From Harmonia axyridis (lineage: Eukaryota; Arthropoda; Insecta; Coleoptera; Coccinellidae), in the NCBI RefSeq assembly GCF_914767665.1, contig NC_059502.1, positions 1,550,001 through 1,614,000 of the forward strand: a DNA stretch of 64,000 bases, written 5' to 3'. This document shows positions 22,645-34,701 of this stretch, piece by piece. The notes under the pieces are model-generated. The model was given only the letters and a program-made list of their open reading frames with translations, was not told the origin of the DNA and did not search any database. Every line of letters starts with the position of its first letter. Position 1 is the first letter of the stretch. Made by a program: the position numbers and the translations under genes.

Positions 22645-22652
22645 CTTTTATA
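22645..22652 (-). promoter_or_regulatory. TATA box of the secreted-protein gene
   Basis: TATAAAAG on the minus strand, 36-43 bp upstream of the start codon at 22609. This places the expected transcription start a few bases upstream of the ATG, so the 5' UTR would be very short. Confidence 0.65.
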
Positions 22653-24169
22653 CCATTCAATACTCGAAATCATTTTGAATTTGATTGGTCGTAAAGCAAT
22701 AGTTCTTATGAGAATGAAGAAAAGTCATAGCGTATAATTGAAAAATCGCAATTAGGCTGTAATTCAATCGAAACGGAGCTGTTTGAACAATTACTCATGA
22801 GATAATACTTTGTAGGTACTTTTATTGCGTTATTTGCAATATTGGATTCTGGGGAATCATTTTGAGAATATCGCAAACGTGTTCGTGTGAATCTCGAATA
22901 TTGCTTAGAATTTTCGATTATTCTGCTCTTTTTATGAATCAGTGATGAATTATATGATTATTTTTGAAGTTGAGGTCTGTGCTACTTGCGTTCTTGACTG
23001 GGTCAAATCCGCTCAATGGTTTCGGAGTTGTAGCCAAATAAAATGTTTTTTTCTCATTAATGGAATAACCTAGTGAATACAAATGACATAAGAAATGTCA
23101 AAAATGTATACACAGTTAAAAATGATATAATTTCTATTGGGATGGAATTAGATTATTTTTTGACAGAAAGAAAAATTCAATCAAAATCTATGACGTTCTT
23201 AAAGGGGAACACCACCACGTGAAAGCTCAGTTCAAAACGAAATTACAGATACTATTTCTTTCTAAAAATCACCGATTTGTAAGGCGTTTTCATATAATTC
23301 CTTCGAGCAATAATCTAAATTTTGTATTTAATTATTTTTAATATAATAATTTTGGTAACTTTTCGTTTTTCGCGAAAGAATTGATGATATGGCATCCCTA
23401 CAAAGCACTGATGTATTTTAAAAATATTCGTCAAAAAAATCCTACAAAAAATCATTAAAAAACAGGCAAAACTCTAATTCTACGAAAATGTAAAGACTCG
23501 TTGAGTACAAACTTTCGATGAAAGTTGGAACTATTGTAAAATTCCTAACTTTTTCGTTCTGTCAACAAAGCAGATTATTTTTGTCCCTACTCCTCTAGGC
23601 AAATATTGTCATATCACGAAAATGTCATGTGATGGTGTTCAGTTTTAAACATATAGATTTCCTGGCCTGGCATACACTTCAAACAACTCATTATGAATTT
23701 TATATTGGATTTTCAAATTTTCAAACGAAATACATACTTCTATACTCTTCCACAGTCTCAAGTATCGGAATCCATTCTGTCCCCAATACGAATGCTCTAA
23801 TGAGTTCACTTTGATGTGATTATCTCCATTCAATAAAGTGCTTCACATCTTCGAAAGGACCTCCCACTCACGATCCTGTGGAAGAGAGGAAAGACGAAAT
23901 AATTGTGGACCACCCGATGAATATGAACACCTATAACAGCAAATTATTATACCCGAAAAAAAAAATTACGAATTCAGGTTCGATTCTGAATTGGCGGTAC
24001 GAAGCCTTCCAGGGTGTTTTTATATATTTTTTTCTTATACAGCAGCTAACGAAGGCACGTGTGTTTTGATAAATATGGAGAAATGTATGGCTTTTATCAG
24101 TACATCGACACTTTTTCTGTTCTTGAGATCAATATCCAGTTTTTTTGTGGCATTTAGAGTGCTAATATA
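22653..24169. other. Unassigned interval, no gene seen
   Basis: AT-rich, with overlapping short frames around 23629-24069 and no family motif. The first part should hold the remaining promoter of the minus-strand gene to the left. Confidence 0.5.
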
Positions 24170-25091
24170 GGGTGTTTTTTTCGAGGTATATAACTTTAAG
24201 TTCGCATTACTGTTTAAGTAAGTAAGTACTGATTTATTCTCAGTTTGGTTTGGCAATTCATCATGAATAGACTCACGCCTGAACAACGCTCGCAAATAAT
24301 GCAATATTATTTCGAAAATAATGGTTCTGTGCGGAATACGTATCGCGCACTACGTCCATTTTATTTTGTTTAGCTATGAGGCGCACTTCTGGTTGAATGG
24401 CTGCGTCAACAAACAAAACTGCCGCATTCGAATTGAAGCTAATCCTCAAGTGTATGTCGAAACACCGTTACATCCAGAAAAACTGACTGTTTGATGCGCT
24501 TTATGGGCTGGTGGAATCATTGGCCCGTACTTCTTCAAAAACGATGATGGCCAGAACGTTACAGTCAATGGTGATCGGTATAGAGCCATGATTACTAATT
24601 TTTTCATTCCCGAATTGAACAACCATGATATCCAGGAGCTGTGGTTCCAACAAGACGGCGCAACATGTCACACAGCTCGGGCCACAATCGATTTATTGAA
24701 AGACACGTTTGGTGACCGCCTAATTTCACGTTTTGGACCTGTGAATTGGCCTCCAAGATCTTGTGATTTAACACCGCTAGACTACTTTCTGTGGGGCTAT
24801 GTAAAGTCATTGGTCTATGCGGATAAGCCACAAACCCTTGACCATTTGGAAGAGAACATTTGCCGTGTTATTGCCGATAATCGGCCACAAATGTTGGAAA
24901 AAGTAATCGAAAATTGGACGTCCAGATTGGACTACATCCGAGCCAGCCCTGGCGGTCATATTCCAGAAATCATATTCAAAATGTAATGCCACAAGATTAT
25001 CTTGCAGAGTAATAAAATTCATGTCAATCGAATAATCCACCGTTGTTTTATCGCAATTTAAAGTTCTATAGCTCTAAAAAAAAACACCCTT
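24170..25091 (+). mobile_element. DD41D element, copy B
   Basis: TA-flanked, 922 bp, with family terminal repeats. MNRLTPEQRSQIM begins at about 24264. The region between RALRPF and SDEAH is replaced by the shared junction GTCCATTTTATTTTGTTTAG (24354-24373), which puts the two halves out of frame. The open frame at 24588-24986 keeps QQDGATCHTARA and LTPLDYFLWGYV with 41-residue spacing, and ends in the normal GGHIPEIIFKM. The first catalytic region has Y for D (SYEAH) and a stop near 24495. Non-autonomous. Confidence 0.9.
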
Positions 25092-26938
25092 TATATGTAT
25101 TACTTTTAAAGCTGACTATTTTGACGGAATAATCGAATAATTTTTGTTTTTACTGGCGATTCCCGAGATTCATGGAATGAAGTGTTAATGTTTGTAGAAT
25201 GTTAGACGAATTTCCCTCAACTAGAAACAAACCGAGAAGACTATAAAGGATTGAGTTCAGTAGTTTACCCAAGTTGAAGATCTCACCAATAAACACTCAG
25301 CTTGTCATCTTCGATACAAATCTAAATCTGATGCCGAAATCCTGACAATTATTTCAGATGATGCGATTGTCTCTGAACAAGGATAAGAGGATTCCCCCCA
25401 CTCTCTAGATTAGCATTTATGCCACTCTGGAGTGATGAAAAGGAATGTGTGATAATGGTCGTAAAAGTTCCTAGGATGAATGATAGTGAAGACTCGACCT
25501 TCCAGGAACCCTGAACAGTTAATTCAAGTAGATAAATCTGTTTTGTCGTTAATTGCTTCTGGTCCCTCATTACTACTTGTCTCTGGAGTTTCCCTTTTCG
25601 TACTAGCTTCAACGAAAGTTTCATGGTGATGGATTTGAAGAGGAAATCTTGAAGGATTCTCTGAAAGCGAGATGGAACAGATTCAAGGAAGTGTGGGACC
25701 TCTATGTATTTTGCTCATTAGGTTTTGTAGTTTAATTTTGGTATTTTATTGCCAATAATCAAAGTTATAATTTAGTTTTTCAGTGCATCTGTTGAAGAAT
25801 ATCTTTTTTCGTCCATAACTCCAGAACGCATTAAATTATCGGTTTGCGACCTTCAGGTTTTTTCATGCAAATTTGATGGAACTTCTGTTTCTGTTAAGAA
25901 AATCCTATCATTACATTTGAAATTTCGGAGTAAAATGAACAAAACAATGTACTTCTAACTTAGCGCCCCCTATCGAAAGCAGCAAAAACAAATTTATCAT
26001 GACTATATTTTGCCCTCAATCAACAAGATATTATCTTTCAGACGAGACCTGATAAACTCAAAAATGTTGAGCCAAACTGAAGTTACAGGCGTTTCAATCA
26101 GTCAGATTTCTCCCTTTCACCTACTCTTATTTGATGTCGTAAAATCGAAAGTGACAATTCAAAAAGATAGAGAATTTTCCAATGATTACAGTGATGATAT
26201 TTTTTCTTCAACTTCATATGGAACATTTTCGAGTAAAATTCATTTTTCTACTCGACGGTAGCTATTACGCCCCCTAGCGGTAGAGGTATGAACTTCAAAA
26301 TAATTTCCAGTGTGTTTTCTTGTACACTTTAGTGGTAAAATTCTTTACCGCAAGTCCCTACGATCAGTGGATCCTGAGATATAGCCGCTTACCTCGCTTA
26401 TTTGCCCACCCTGTACATCAATCTCTGAAAGAATATTACATGGCATTGAAGTGCAAAAACCACCTACATCATATAATCACGTAGTCACACATAAAAATCT
26501 GATATCTACTCGAAAATCCATATTTCATCGAATTAGTTGATCCAAGCAGATGCGCGAACCTCAGATTCTGATCTGTGAAAGGGACCAGAGAATCCATGAA
26601 GTGGAAAACACCAAGTAAACATCCTTTGACACGAAATCAATCTCTCTAGTTTTCCCAAAGTTCGTCGGACTATCGGTCATTTATGCTCCAGTAGGCTCTG
26701 GAATAGAATTCTGCCTAATTTGTAAAACTCGATAGACCAAAATATCGAAAGACTACTATTTTTTAGGCTTCCGATCGACTTCGAGAAACGTTCAATCACT
26801 GTTGGGTGGGAATTTAGATGATCGCATTTAGAAATCGACGCTTGTAGAAGGTTTTTCTTGCGTTTGATTGCTATTTTTTATATTGTACTGGATAGTTTTT
26901 AAGAATTTGTTCAAATTTTGCAATGAGAAATATCCATA
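25092..26938. other. Unassigned interval with a likely unclassified repeat
   Basis: No recognisable gene. 25770-26420 has features of a dispersed repeat: GCGCCCCCTATCG near 25965 is echoed as CGCCCCCTAGCGG near 26268, and it ends with CCACCCTGTACAT, similar to other CACCCTGTA ends in the window. Frames here (for example 26010-26261) have no motif. Confidence 0.4.
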
Positions 26939-28214
26939 ACAGGTCAATTGAAAAGTCCCCGGTCTAGCATAGTAAAACACTTTTTTTTTGGCAAAATTCG
27001 ATTTTATTATTCAACATAGTTGCCTTCGAGGGCGATACAGGGATTATAGCGATCTTCCAACTTTTCGATACCATTTTTGTAGTACGATTTGTCTTTCGCA
27101 TCAAAATAGGCCTCAGTTTCGGCGATTATTTCTTCATTGGCGCTAAATTTCTTTCCAGCGAGCATTCTTTTGAGGTCTGAGAACAGGAAAAAGTCGCTGG
27201 GGGCCAGATCTGGCGAATACGGTGGATGCAGAAGCAATTGAAAGCCCAATTCATGCAATTTTGCCATTGTTTTCATTGATTTGTGACACGGCGCATTGTC
27301 TTGATGAAACAGCATCTTCTTTTTCTTCAAATGGGGCCGTTTTTTAACGATTTCATACTTCAAACGATCCAATAACGCTATATAATAATTGCTGTTGACG
27401 GTCTGGCCCTTTTGGAGGTAATCAATGATTATTATACCTTGCGTATCCTAGAATACTGATGCCATAACCTTGCCAGCCGACAGTTGTGTTTTTCCTCGCT
27501 TTGGATTCGGTTCATCGTGTGCAGTCCACTCAGCTGACTGTCGATTGGACTCCGGAGGGAAATGATGGAGCCATGTTTCATCCATTTTCACATATCGACG
27601 CAAAAATTCAGGTTTATTGCACTTAAACAGCTTTAAACACTGCTCAGAATCATTAACACGTTGTTGCTTTTGCTCGATTGTGAGCTCGCGCGGCACCCAT
27701 TTTGCACACAGCTTTCTCATGTACAAATATTCGTGAATGATATGATGTATACGTTCGGATGATATCTTCACAATGTCTGCTATTTCGATCAACGTCACTT
27801 TACGGTAATTCAAAATTATTTTGTGAACTTTTTTGAGTTTTTCGTCGGTGACAGCCTCTTTTGGGCGTCCATTGCGTTCGCCGTCTTCGGTGCTCATTTC
27901 ACCACGTTTAAACTTAGCATACCAGTCAATGATGGTTGATTTTCCTGGTGCAGACCCCGGAAACTCTGCATCAAGCCAGGATTTTGCTTCAACTGTATTT
28001 TTTCCTTCAAAAAGCAATATTTTATCAGCACACGAAATTCTTTTTTTTTCCATCTTTTTTCAAATAACAAAAGTAGCTACACTCACAATGCAATATCTCA
28101 CTAACTAATGGTCGGACTGCTGTCAAATTTTGACACGTATCGTTTGAAGGTTGGTACTAACTAAAAATCATATGGATTTAATACTAACACCGCCATCTGT
28201 GCATCAAACCAAGG
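26939..28214 (-). mobile_element. Himar1-like (irritans-type) mariner, nearly complete
   Basis: The 3' terminal repeat ACAGGTCAATTGAAAAGTCC starts at 26939 beside TA. The opposite end stops at ATCAAACCAAGG (28214) and lacks about 18 bp expected from the other terminal repeat, so the 5' end is missing. Inside is a 348-codon transposase reading frame with one nonsense codon. Confidence 0.9.
27007..28053 (-). pseudogene. Himar1-like mariner transposase with one amber codon
   Basis: The reading frame is 348 codons plus stop, the usual length for irritans-type mariners. Residues 18-60 carry the helix-turn-helix region (GKNTVEAKSWLDAEFPGSAP, then WYAKFKRGEMSTEDGER). KWVPRELT near 118 is the clamp-loop motif. 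The DD34D triad is present: MDETW (D158), HQDNAPCH (D252) and SPDLAPSDF (D287). The C-terminus is ALEGNYVE. The only interruption is TAG at codon 202 (about 27450-27448), where the family has Trp (VFWD), one base from TGG. No frameshift was found. With the 5' terminal repeat also missing, the copy should be immobile, but the gene is one base from open. Confidence 0.9.
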
Positions 28215-29126
28215 CCTAATATTATTTTATTAAAAATAAGAGTTTCGATGAGACTGAATATTTCTCCGAAAAAAACGTTCTGCTTCTGAAAAAATAATCA
28301 GATTATAGAATTAAAAGGATATTTCTTCGTTTTTTTTAGTTCTAATTTTGATATATTTTCTTTATTAACGTCTATATCATTCTTGTTACTCAAATAAATA
28401 TTACTGAGTTACTTTTCTAGATCTCCAAAACCCCGAACCAACCGACTAAACCTCTCAAATAACAAAAGGTGTTTCAAATCCCCCCCCAAAAGCCAATAAC
28501 ATCCTGACCTACCGTCGAATCTCCCCTCAGTTGCTTTTCCGGGATTATTCACTAGTTTTCCACCACTTCAGCGTTTCCCGAACCCGGACTTTTCCGGCAT
28601 CAACAAACGTAGCTCCAATAAATAAAATGATCCAGCCAGAAGTTCGTTCAGTCAGAAAATATTCGGTGCCCAGGTTTTTATTTGTTTGCAAGTTGGCAGG
28701 GGTTGGACAGTAGGTCGAAGCATCCCCCACTAAATCATAATAAGTGTTGAAAACGGCAGCAAATCCCTTTGCGCCACTTTGCGCAAATATTTATTGTCGA
28801 CGTTTTGAGTGAGTACTTAGTTTTAATGTTCGTTCACCCCTCTAGAAGAGAGAGGGGGTATTGTTCCAGATAGGGATGCTGTATTTTGTTAGATTGTGAC
28901 AAATGAGCCATTTGCATATATTATTGCTGTTCTGGGTGATCAGGATTTTTTTCCTATGTTAATTCAAACATTTGCATACACGCAAATAACTTGGATTTTT
29001 TTTTGTGGGGTGGATCAGGATGTTTTAAATATTCTTGAAAGTTTATTATTTGCGTTTGAAGGATACCTTCACTTAACAGTAACCAGGGGATGACTGACTT
29101 TCCTAATGTTGAAAACTTGTGAAATA
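28215..29126. other. Unassigned interval, no gene seen
   Basis: Opposed short frames at 28531-28730 have no known domain. The GC content is somewhat higher at 28420-28740 than in the flanks. Nothing else can be supported. Confidence 0.45.
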
Positions 29127-29686
29127 AAGGGTGTTTTTTTTAGAGCTATAGAACTTTAAATTGCAATTAAACAACGATGGATTATTCGATTGACATAAAT
29201 TTAATTTATCCGCAAGATGATCTTGTGGCATTACATTTTAAATATGATTTTTGGCATATAACCGCCATGGCTGGCTCGGATGTAGTTCAATCTGGACGTC
29301 CAATTTTCAATGACTTTTTCCAACATTTGTGGCCGTATATCGGCAATAACACAGCGAATGTTGTCTTCCAAATTGTCAAGGGTTTGTGGCTTATCCGCAT
29401 AGACCAATGACTTTACATAGCCCCACAGAAAGAAGTCTAGCGGTGTTAAATCACAAGATCTTGGAGGCCAATTGACAGGTCCAAAACGTGAAATTAGGCG
29501 GTCACCAAACGTGTCTTTCAATAAATCGATTGTGGAACTATTTGCAAGCGTTGTTCAGGCGTTAGTCTATTCATGATGAATTGCCAAACCAAACTGAGAA
29601 TAAATCACTTGACAGCTGTTAAATCGTTTGCCATCTTGAACAGAAATGCCAACTTAAAGTTATATACCTCGAAAAAAAACATCCGT
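29127..29686 (-). mobile_element. DD41D element, copy C, short internally deleted form (560 bp)
   Basis: Both terminal repeats and flanking TA are present. Coding on the minus strand runs from MNRLTPEQ (near 29573) for a few codons. It then jumps at about 29537 to IDLLKDTFGDRLISRF and on to GGYMPKIIFKM. The first two catalytic Asp are deleted. This is the shortest copy with both ends. Confidence 0.88.
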
Positions 29687-30236
29687 TACAATATTAAATC
29701 GGGAAGGTATTTCGTATAAGAAAAACACTGATGTGAAGTTAGAATATTTCACACTCTTCTTCAAATACGTAGTCACGGATTTTCTAATGTACATTCGTGT
29801 GAATAGGAAGGAAGAACACAAGAAATAAAAAAATATTATGGCGAATAAAAAATTTAATTGTTCCAACCGTATCTTTTCCTCTTAAGTATCCATTTTTAAT
29901 ATTCACACGTTCTGGTTAGGAATAAAACGTAGAGTTATGAATTCTTTTCGAATTTCGTTAGAGTTTTTTCCATCGATTTTCCAATCCAAGCTCTCCAACA
30001 GAACCGCCTTCACCTTATCATCGTCTTTGGCTTCCGATCTAATTTAGCATTCTACTTAGATTGCTCTCGTTTCTTGATTCTGGAGCAACTTCAATATCCG
30101 CTCTTTATATTACGTTAATTCATACCTTTTCCTTTTCCTGATTACATTTTCCTGTTCGGTCTGAAAAAAGAGCGTTCGATTATTCTGAATTGAAAAAATG
30201 TGGGCGTAGTTTGAAATAAATAGCTCTATGTTAGTG
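29687..30236. other. Unassigned interval, no gene seen
   Basis: AT-rich spacer between two DD41D copies. No motif-bearing frame. Confidence 0.5.
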
Positions 30237-30886
30237 AAGGGTGTTTTTTTTAGAGCTATAGAACTTTAAATTGCAATAAAACAACGATGAATTATTCGAT
30301 TGACATGAATTTTATTTATCCGCAAGATAATCTCGCGGCATTACATTTTAAATATGATTTCTGGCATATGACCGCCACGGCTGGCTCGGATGTAGTCCAA
30401 TCTAGACGTCCAATTTTCGATGACTTTTTCCAACATTTGTGGCCGTATATCGGCAATAACACGGCGAATGTTGTCTTCCAAATCGTCAAGGGTTTGTGGC
30501 TTATCCGCGTAGACCAATGACTTTACATAGCCCCACAGAAAGTAGTCTAGCGGTGTTAAATCACAAGATCTTGGAGGTTAATTCACAGGTCCAAAACGTG
30601 AAATTAGGCGGTCACCAAACCTGTCTTTCAATAAATCGATTGTGGCACGAGCTGTGTGACATGTTGCGACGTCTTGTTGGAACCCCAGCTCCTGGACCTC
30701 ATGGTTGTTCAATTCAGGAATGAAAAAGTTAGTAATCATGGCTCTATACCGATCACCATTGACTGTAACGTTCTAGCCATCACCGTTTTCGAAGAAGTAC
30801 GGACCAATGATTCCACCAGCCCATAAAGCGCACCAAACGGTCAGTTTTTCTGGATGTAACGGTGTTTCGACATACACTTGAGGTAT
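30237..30886 (-). mobile_element. DD41D element, copy D, 5'-truncated
   Basis: The 3' terminal repeat AAGGGTGTTTTTTTTAGAGC is at 30237. Minus-strand sequence gives the C-terminal two thirds, back to the QVYVETPLHPEKLTVW codons at 30886. There it joins an older element of a related family. A dinucleotide other than TA precedes the repeat. Confidence 0.85.
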
Positions 30887-31815
30887 ATCAACAATATTCA
30901 GACGAGTATATTTTAAGTAAAACCAACGAATTATTAATGTCTTCGTCTTGAATCGATTATGAAGCGTTGGTACAGACCATATATTTCACGTGATTTCAGA
31001 GAAAAAAATCTAAAGGTGTTAAATCACAAGATCTCGATAGCCAATTGTGATCACCACTTGCGCTTGTTTCGTTGCTTTTGTGATACGTAGTGCTATCTTG
31101 TTGAAAAGAATCGTCGTCTACATCAATATCATCAAATTCCGGCCATAAAAAAATCATTTATTATAAGTCGGTAGCATCTATACACCGTGAGTATGGACCA
31201 ATCACATCACCAATCCAAAAATCACACCAAACAGTGAGACGTTAACAATGAAGAGGCTCCTCAACATTTTCATTCTTGGATTTTTCGAGTCCAAATGCCA
31301 AGACAGTTCATGAAAGTCTCTACGGTGGAAATGCCTCATCACTGAAGAAGATTTTTCCATAAAAATCATTTTGATCACTTCAAGGACCCAATCAGCGAAG
31401 ATATGACATTGCTGGTGATCGACTGGTTGAAACTGAACTGAATTTCAAAAGTCTTATTCTCGAGTTCAACAAGTAATCGAGGAACCTGGGTTTTCGTCAT
31501 CACTACATGCTACAGCAGCAATATCCTCAGTTATTCTCGAACGACGCACACGGTTTCCATATTTCACATCATCAACTTGAGCGAACAGCTCAAATTTTTT
31601 CACCAGTTTCAGCCGGTCGAGAAGATGTTTACGACTAGCCAAAAGTGCTTCAATTTTGCGAACTGAGACTGCAAAATTTGAACCATTTTTGTAGTGAATT
31701 TGAACAATTTCAATTCGTTGTTGAAGCGTTTCTCATCCCATTTTTATTAAAGTTTCGAATGTGAAAAGATGAAAGCTTCAAAAGTGACAGCTAACGGACT
31801 GATACCTCTTATTGA
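30887..31815 (-). pseudogene. Old transposase of a second DD41D family
   Basis: Reading the minus strand from about 31745: LQQRIEIVQIHYKNGSNFAV, RKIEALLASRKHL, then RVRRSRITEDIAA, a FSSVMRHFHR stretch where SDEAHF is expected, LTVW.DFWIGDVIGPY (approximate frame), and finally NWLSRSCDLTPLDFFL. The order matches rosa/VISITOR-type DD41D transposases, but frameshifts and stops are frequent. The 5' leader TCACTTTTGAAGCTTTCATC near 31785 is shared with remnants at 21389 and about 14150. Confidence 0.7.
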
Positions 31816-34701
31816 TAATCCCTGTGCTATTTTTATAAACGAATAGACCAGTAGGTTTAAGTGATTAATTGATTATAATTGTATAAAATATCACCATTCT
31901 ATTAGGTTGGGTTAGGTTTTCAATTAATGTTGGGCGATATCAATTTCCACATAGTTCCTCCATTTATTGGATGAAATATAGAACGTCCTTTAGGTCTATT
32001 AACGGATCAGTAGTTGAATATATCCCCGAAATATTTTGACAGACATGATTAATATCTCCTCCTGCAGCAGTACAAATCGATAGAAACCCCTCCTAACTAT
32101 CTCCCAGAATTGATGTTTCCCTGAAAAAAAAACTTCCTGAGAGGATAATCAGTCATGTGTAGATACAGTGGGTATAGAATGTTTTGCAGCCTATTAGGAA
32201 GGCCGTTTCCCCCCTCCACATCTCGATCTGTACCCGCCAACCAGGAAATTAGAACGGGAAACGGAACACGGAAGAAAATATTTGGCGACTTCATTTTATG
32301 AGCTTTCACAATAACAGATGAAGATGTTTCAGCATCAGCGGAAACGATTCTTCATTGAGCGAAACTTTCGTCTTCTATGGCTAAAGAAAGAAAAAAAATT
32401 AATGGGAGGCATTATGTTTTGCCATATAGTTTTTGTCGTGAAACTAAGCTATATTGGGTAGTATGAAGGATGAAGGTTAAATTAGCTCGTCCTTTGTTGC
32501 AAGTTTAGAGCACAAAGAAGAGAGTTTGGATCTGCTTCCATTGAAAGATGCACAAGATAATATTAAACTTCGGACAAAGGTTTGTTTCTGCTGGTCTATT
32601 AATTTTCCTTGGGTGAGGTTCTCTCATTTACAACGCATTTTCGTAAAATATAATATTCACTCCATCAAAATGCATATCATAATACTCACTTTATCATAAA
32701 TAATGAATCTGATCCCACCTCTACATGGAAATTGTTCTTTATATATTCGGCTGAAGTTTTATGTTAATATATGTGGCATGGAAGAAAAAGAGCTTTATCA
32801 AATTGAGCTTTATAGCTCCTTTATAAGAAGAGAAAATAATACTCTAATAAAATTTCAGTTATTATCTTGAAGTAGTTAAGAGCTGAAGAAATTCTTGAAA
32901 TTTACTCTTTTAAATAGTTTTTTCGATTGAATACTCAGTAAAAACTAGAATTAATTAGATTTTTGGATTACTCATTGACAAACAAAAAACAGATATTGAA
33001 TTTTCAATTTCGAAATAGAATATAAATAAACTACAGATGCAATGCGAAGACTTTGTTTACAGATCTCTTTTATATAGCTTGATATCATTTATAGTTAGGG
33101 TCATTCTTCAAAAAATTTTTGAAATTCATCATCTGAGCTGGGAACATATTAGGTATTCCAATTTTCTGCAGGAAAGGTATTTATTCTACAACCCAATTAA
33201 TAAATAATTCTCTATTCATAGATTTATATAATCCTTATAATCATCGGTCAAAACATCCAGGTAAAAATTCATCAATTCCTCTGAAAATAGTGTAGTACCT
33301 TCTACCTTTACTCTTGAATATACTTGGCAAACTTTTTGGGTTTTTTTCTTTCTGTCTACTGTTGAATAAGACTGCTATTTTCAAATTACCAGGTTTCTTC
33401 TAGATAAATGAATTTCACATTTTTTTGGAAATATTCTCTGTATTTACTATAAATTCGTACTCTATTTATTATATTTTTCTGATTATCAATAAGAATTTTC
33501 CATTAATCAACTGTTCTGTAACCAATTAATTTTATGTAATGTTCTCTTTGATTAAAATCCAGATGCTTTTTAGTCAACTGCTGTTCAGACTGATATAATC
33601 GTTGCTTTTGATTTTGGTAACAATCAAATCATTCTATGATTCTTTGAGATCGAACTGCACAGATTTTCTTCCACTAATAATCCAGGCTGTAATGGCTTGC
33701 CTTCTTCTTCTGGGAGAAATACTCAAATTAACTAAACAATAGGTTTTCGAAATTGATACTATGAAGTTTCACCATTTTTTTGGATCAAAACCAATAACCA
33801 TAACACAAGCTGAACCAAATTCAATCTTCTGTCAATGACATTTTCAATCCCTACCAACTCGAATTCTCAAATTCAAAATGTTACTGACCACAGTACCAAC
33901 TTAATTTCGATTTTCCACAGCTACCCGGAATGTCAATAATTCCTGAATGGACTTAACCACTTTCGATTAATAGATCAGTTGTCACATTGCAATTGAAACA
34001 TAGAATAACACGTGTTTTGACGTTTCATTCTATTCTGAGATTCCACCGAAATCGTAAACATGACTGAGTAGATACGTAGTAGAAGTTTACTACAAAAACT
34101 TTATCGCAAACGTAATTGGACCGAAACAATCGAATATAATACCTGTTAAAGCTCTTTTACCGAACAACACAATCAACTGGCAGTTCAATACGTCCAACAC
34201 AGAATCGTTTCCTGTTGAGTTAACATTGTGTTCAATGTATGTAATCTTGAAGAGTCAATATTGATTACGGTTTTGCCACTGTTCCTCTCGTTAACGATAG
34301 GTTTGCTCTAGATCAGTTTGGGACGCTTTCTAATCGAGACAAAAGAACCGAGTTAAATGGATTAGTTTGCTGGATCTGAACGAATCTGGAAATTCAAGTT
34401 TTGTGATCCCTCATCATGGAACTGATCAGGAGATTCATTAGATAGTTCCAGGAAGTTGGATGGATATTCGTTTAGTTATACGTGAGTTTTAGAAATGAAT
34501 TTTGTAATATTTGCAATAGAATTCAGGTCATCGGATGAGCTGAAATAACATCAGCAGCAACAGGCTATGTTTTTGTCTGAATGATTGTATTTTTTTAATA
34601 TTGAACCAAGAGTAATTCAACTCATTGATGAAGAATTTCCTCCGGCCTTACCATGTTCCAAAATACTACCAAAATACTCACTAAGAGCATCTTGAGAACT
34701 A
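31816..34701. other. Long interval without a recognised gene
   Basis: Nearly 2.9 kb of AT-rich sequence. A 70-codon frame at 32309-32097 (minus) has no known motif. About 33585-33660 (TTGCTTTTGATTTTGGTAAC and flanks) resembles 1110-1175 of the duplicated unit, next to the copia fragment. A diverged relative of that retroelement may therefore lie here. Otherwise I see nothing. Confidence 0.45.

Noticed and set aside
28531..28730. Possible host exon in a GC-richer patch
   Set aside because: Frames on both strands lack known motifs and consistent splice sites.
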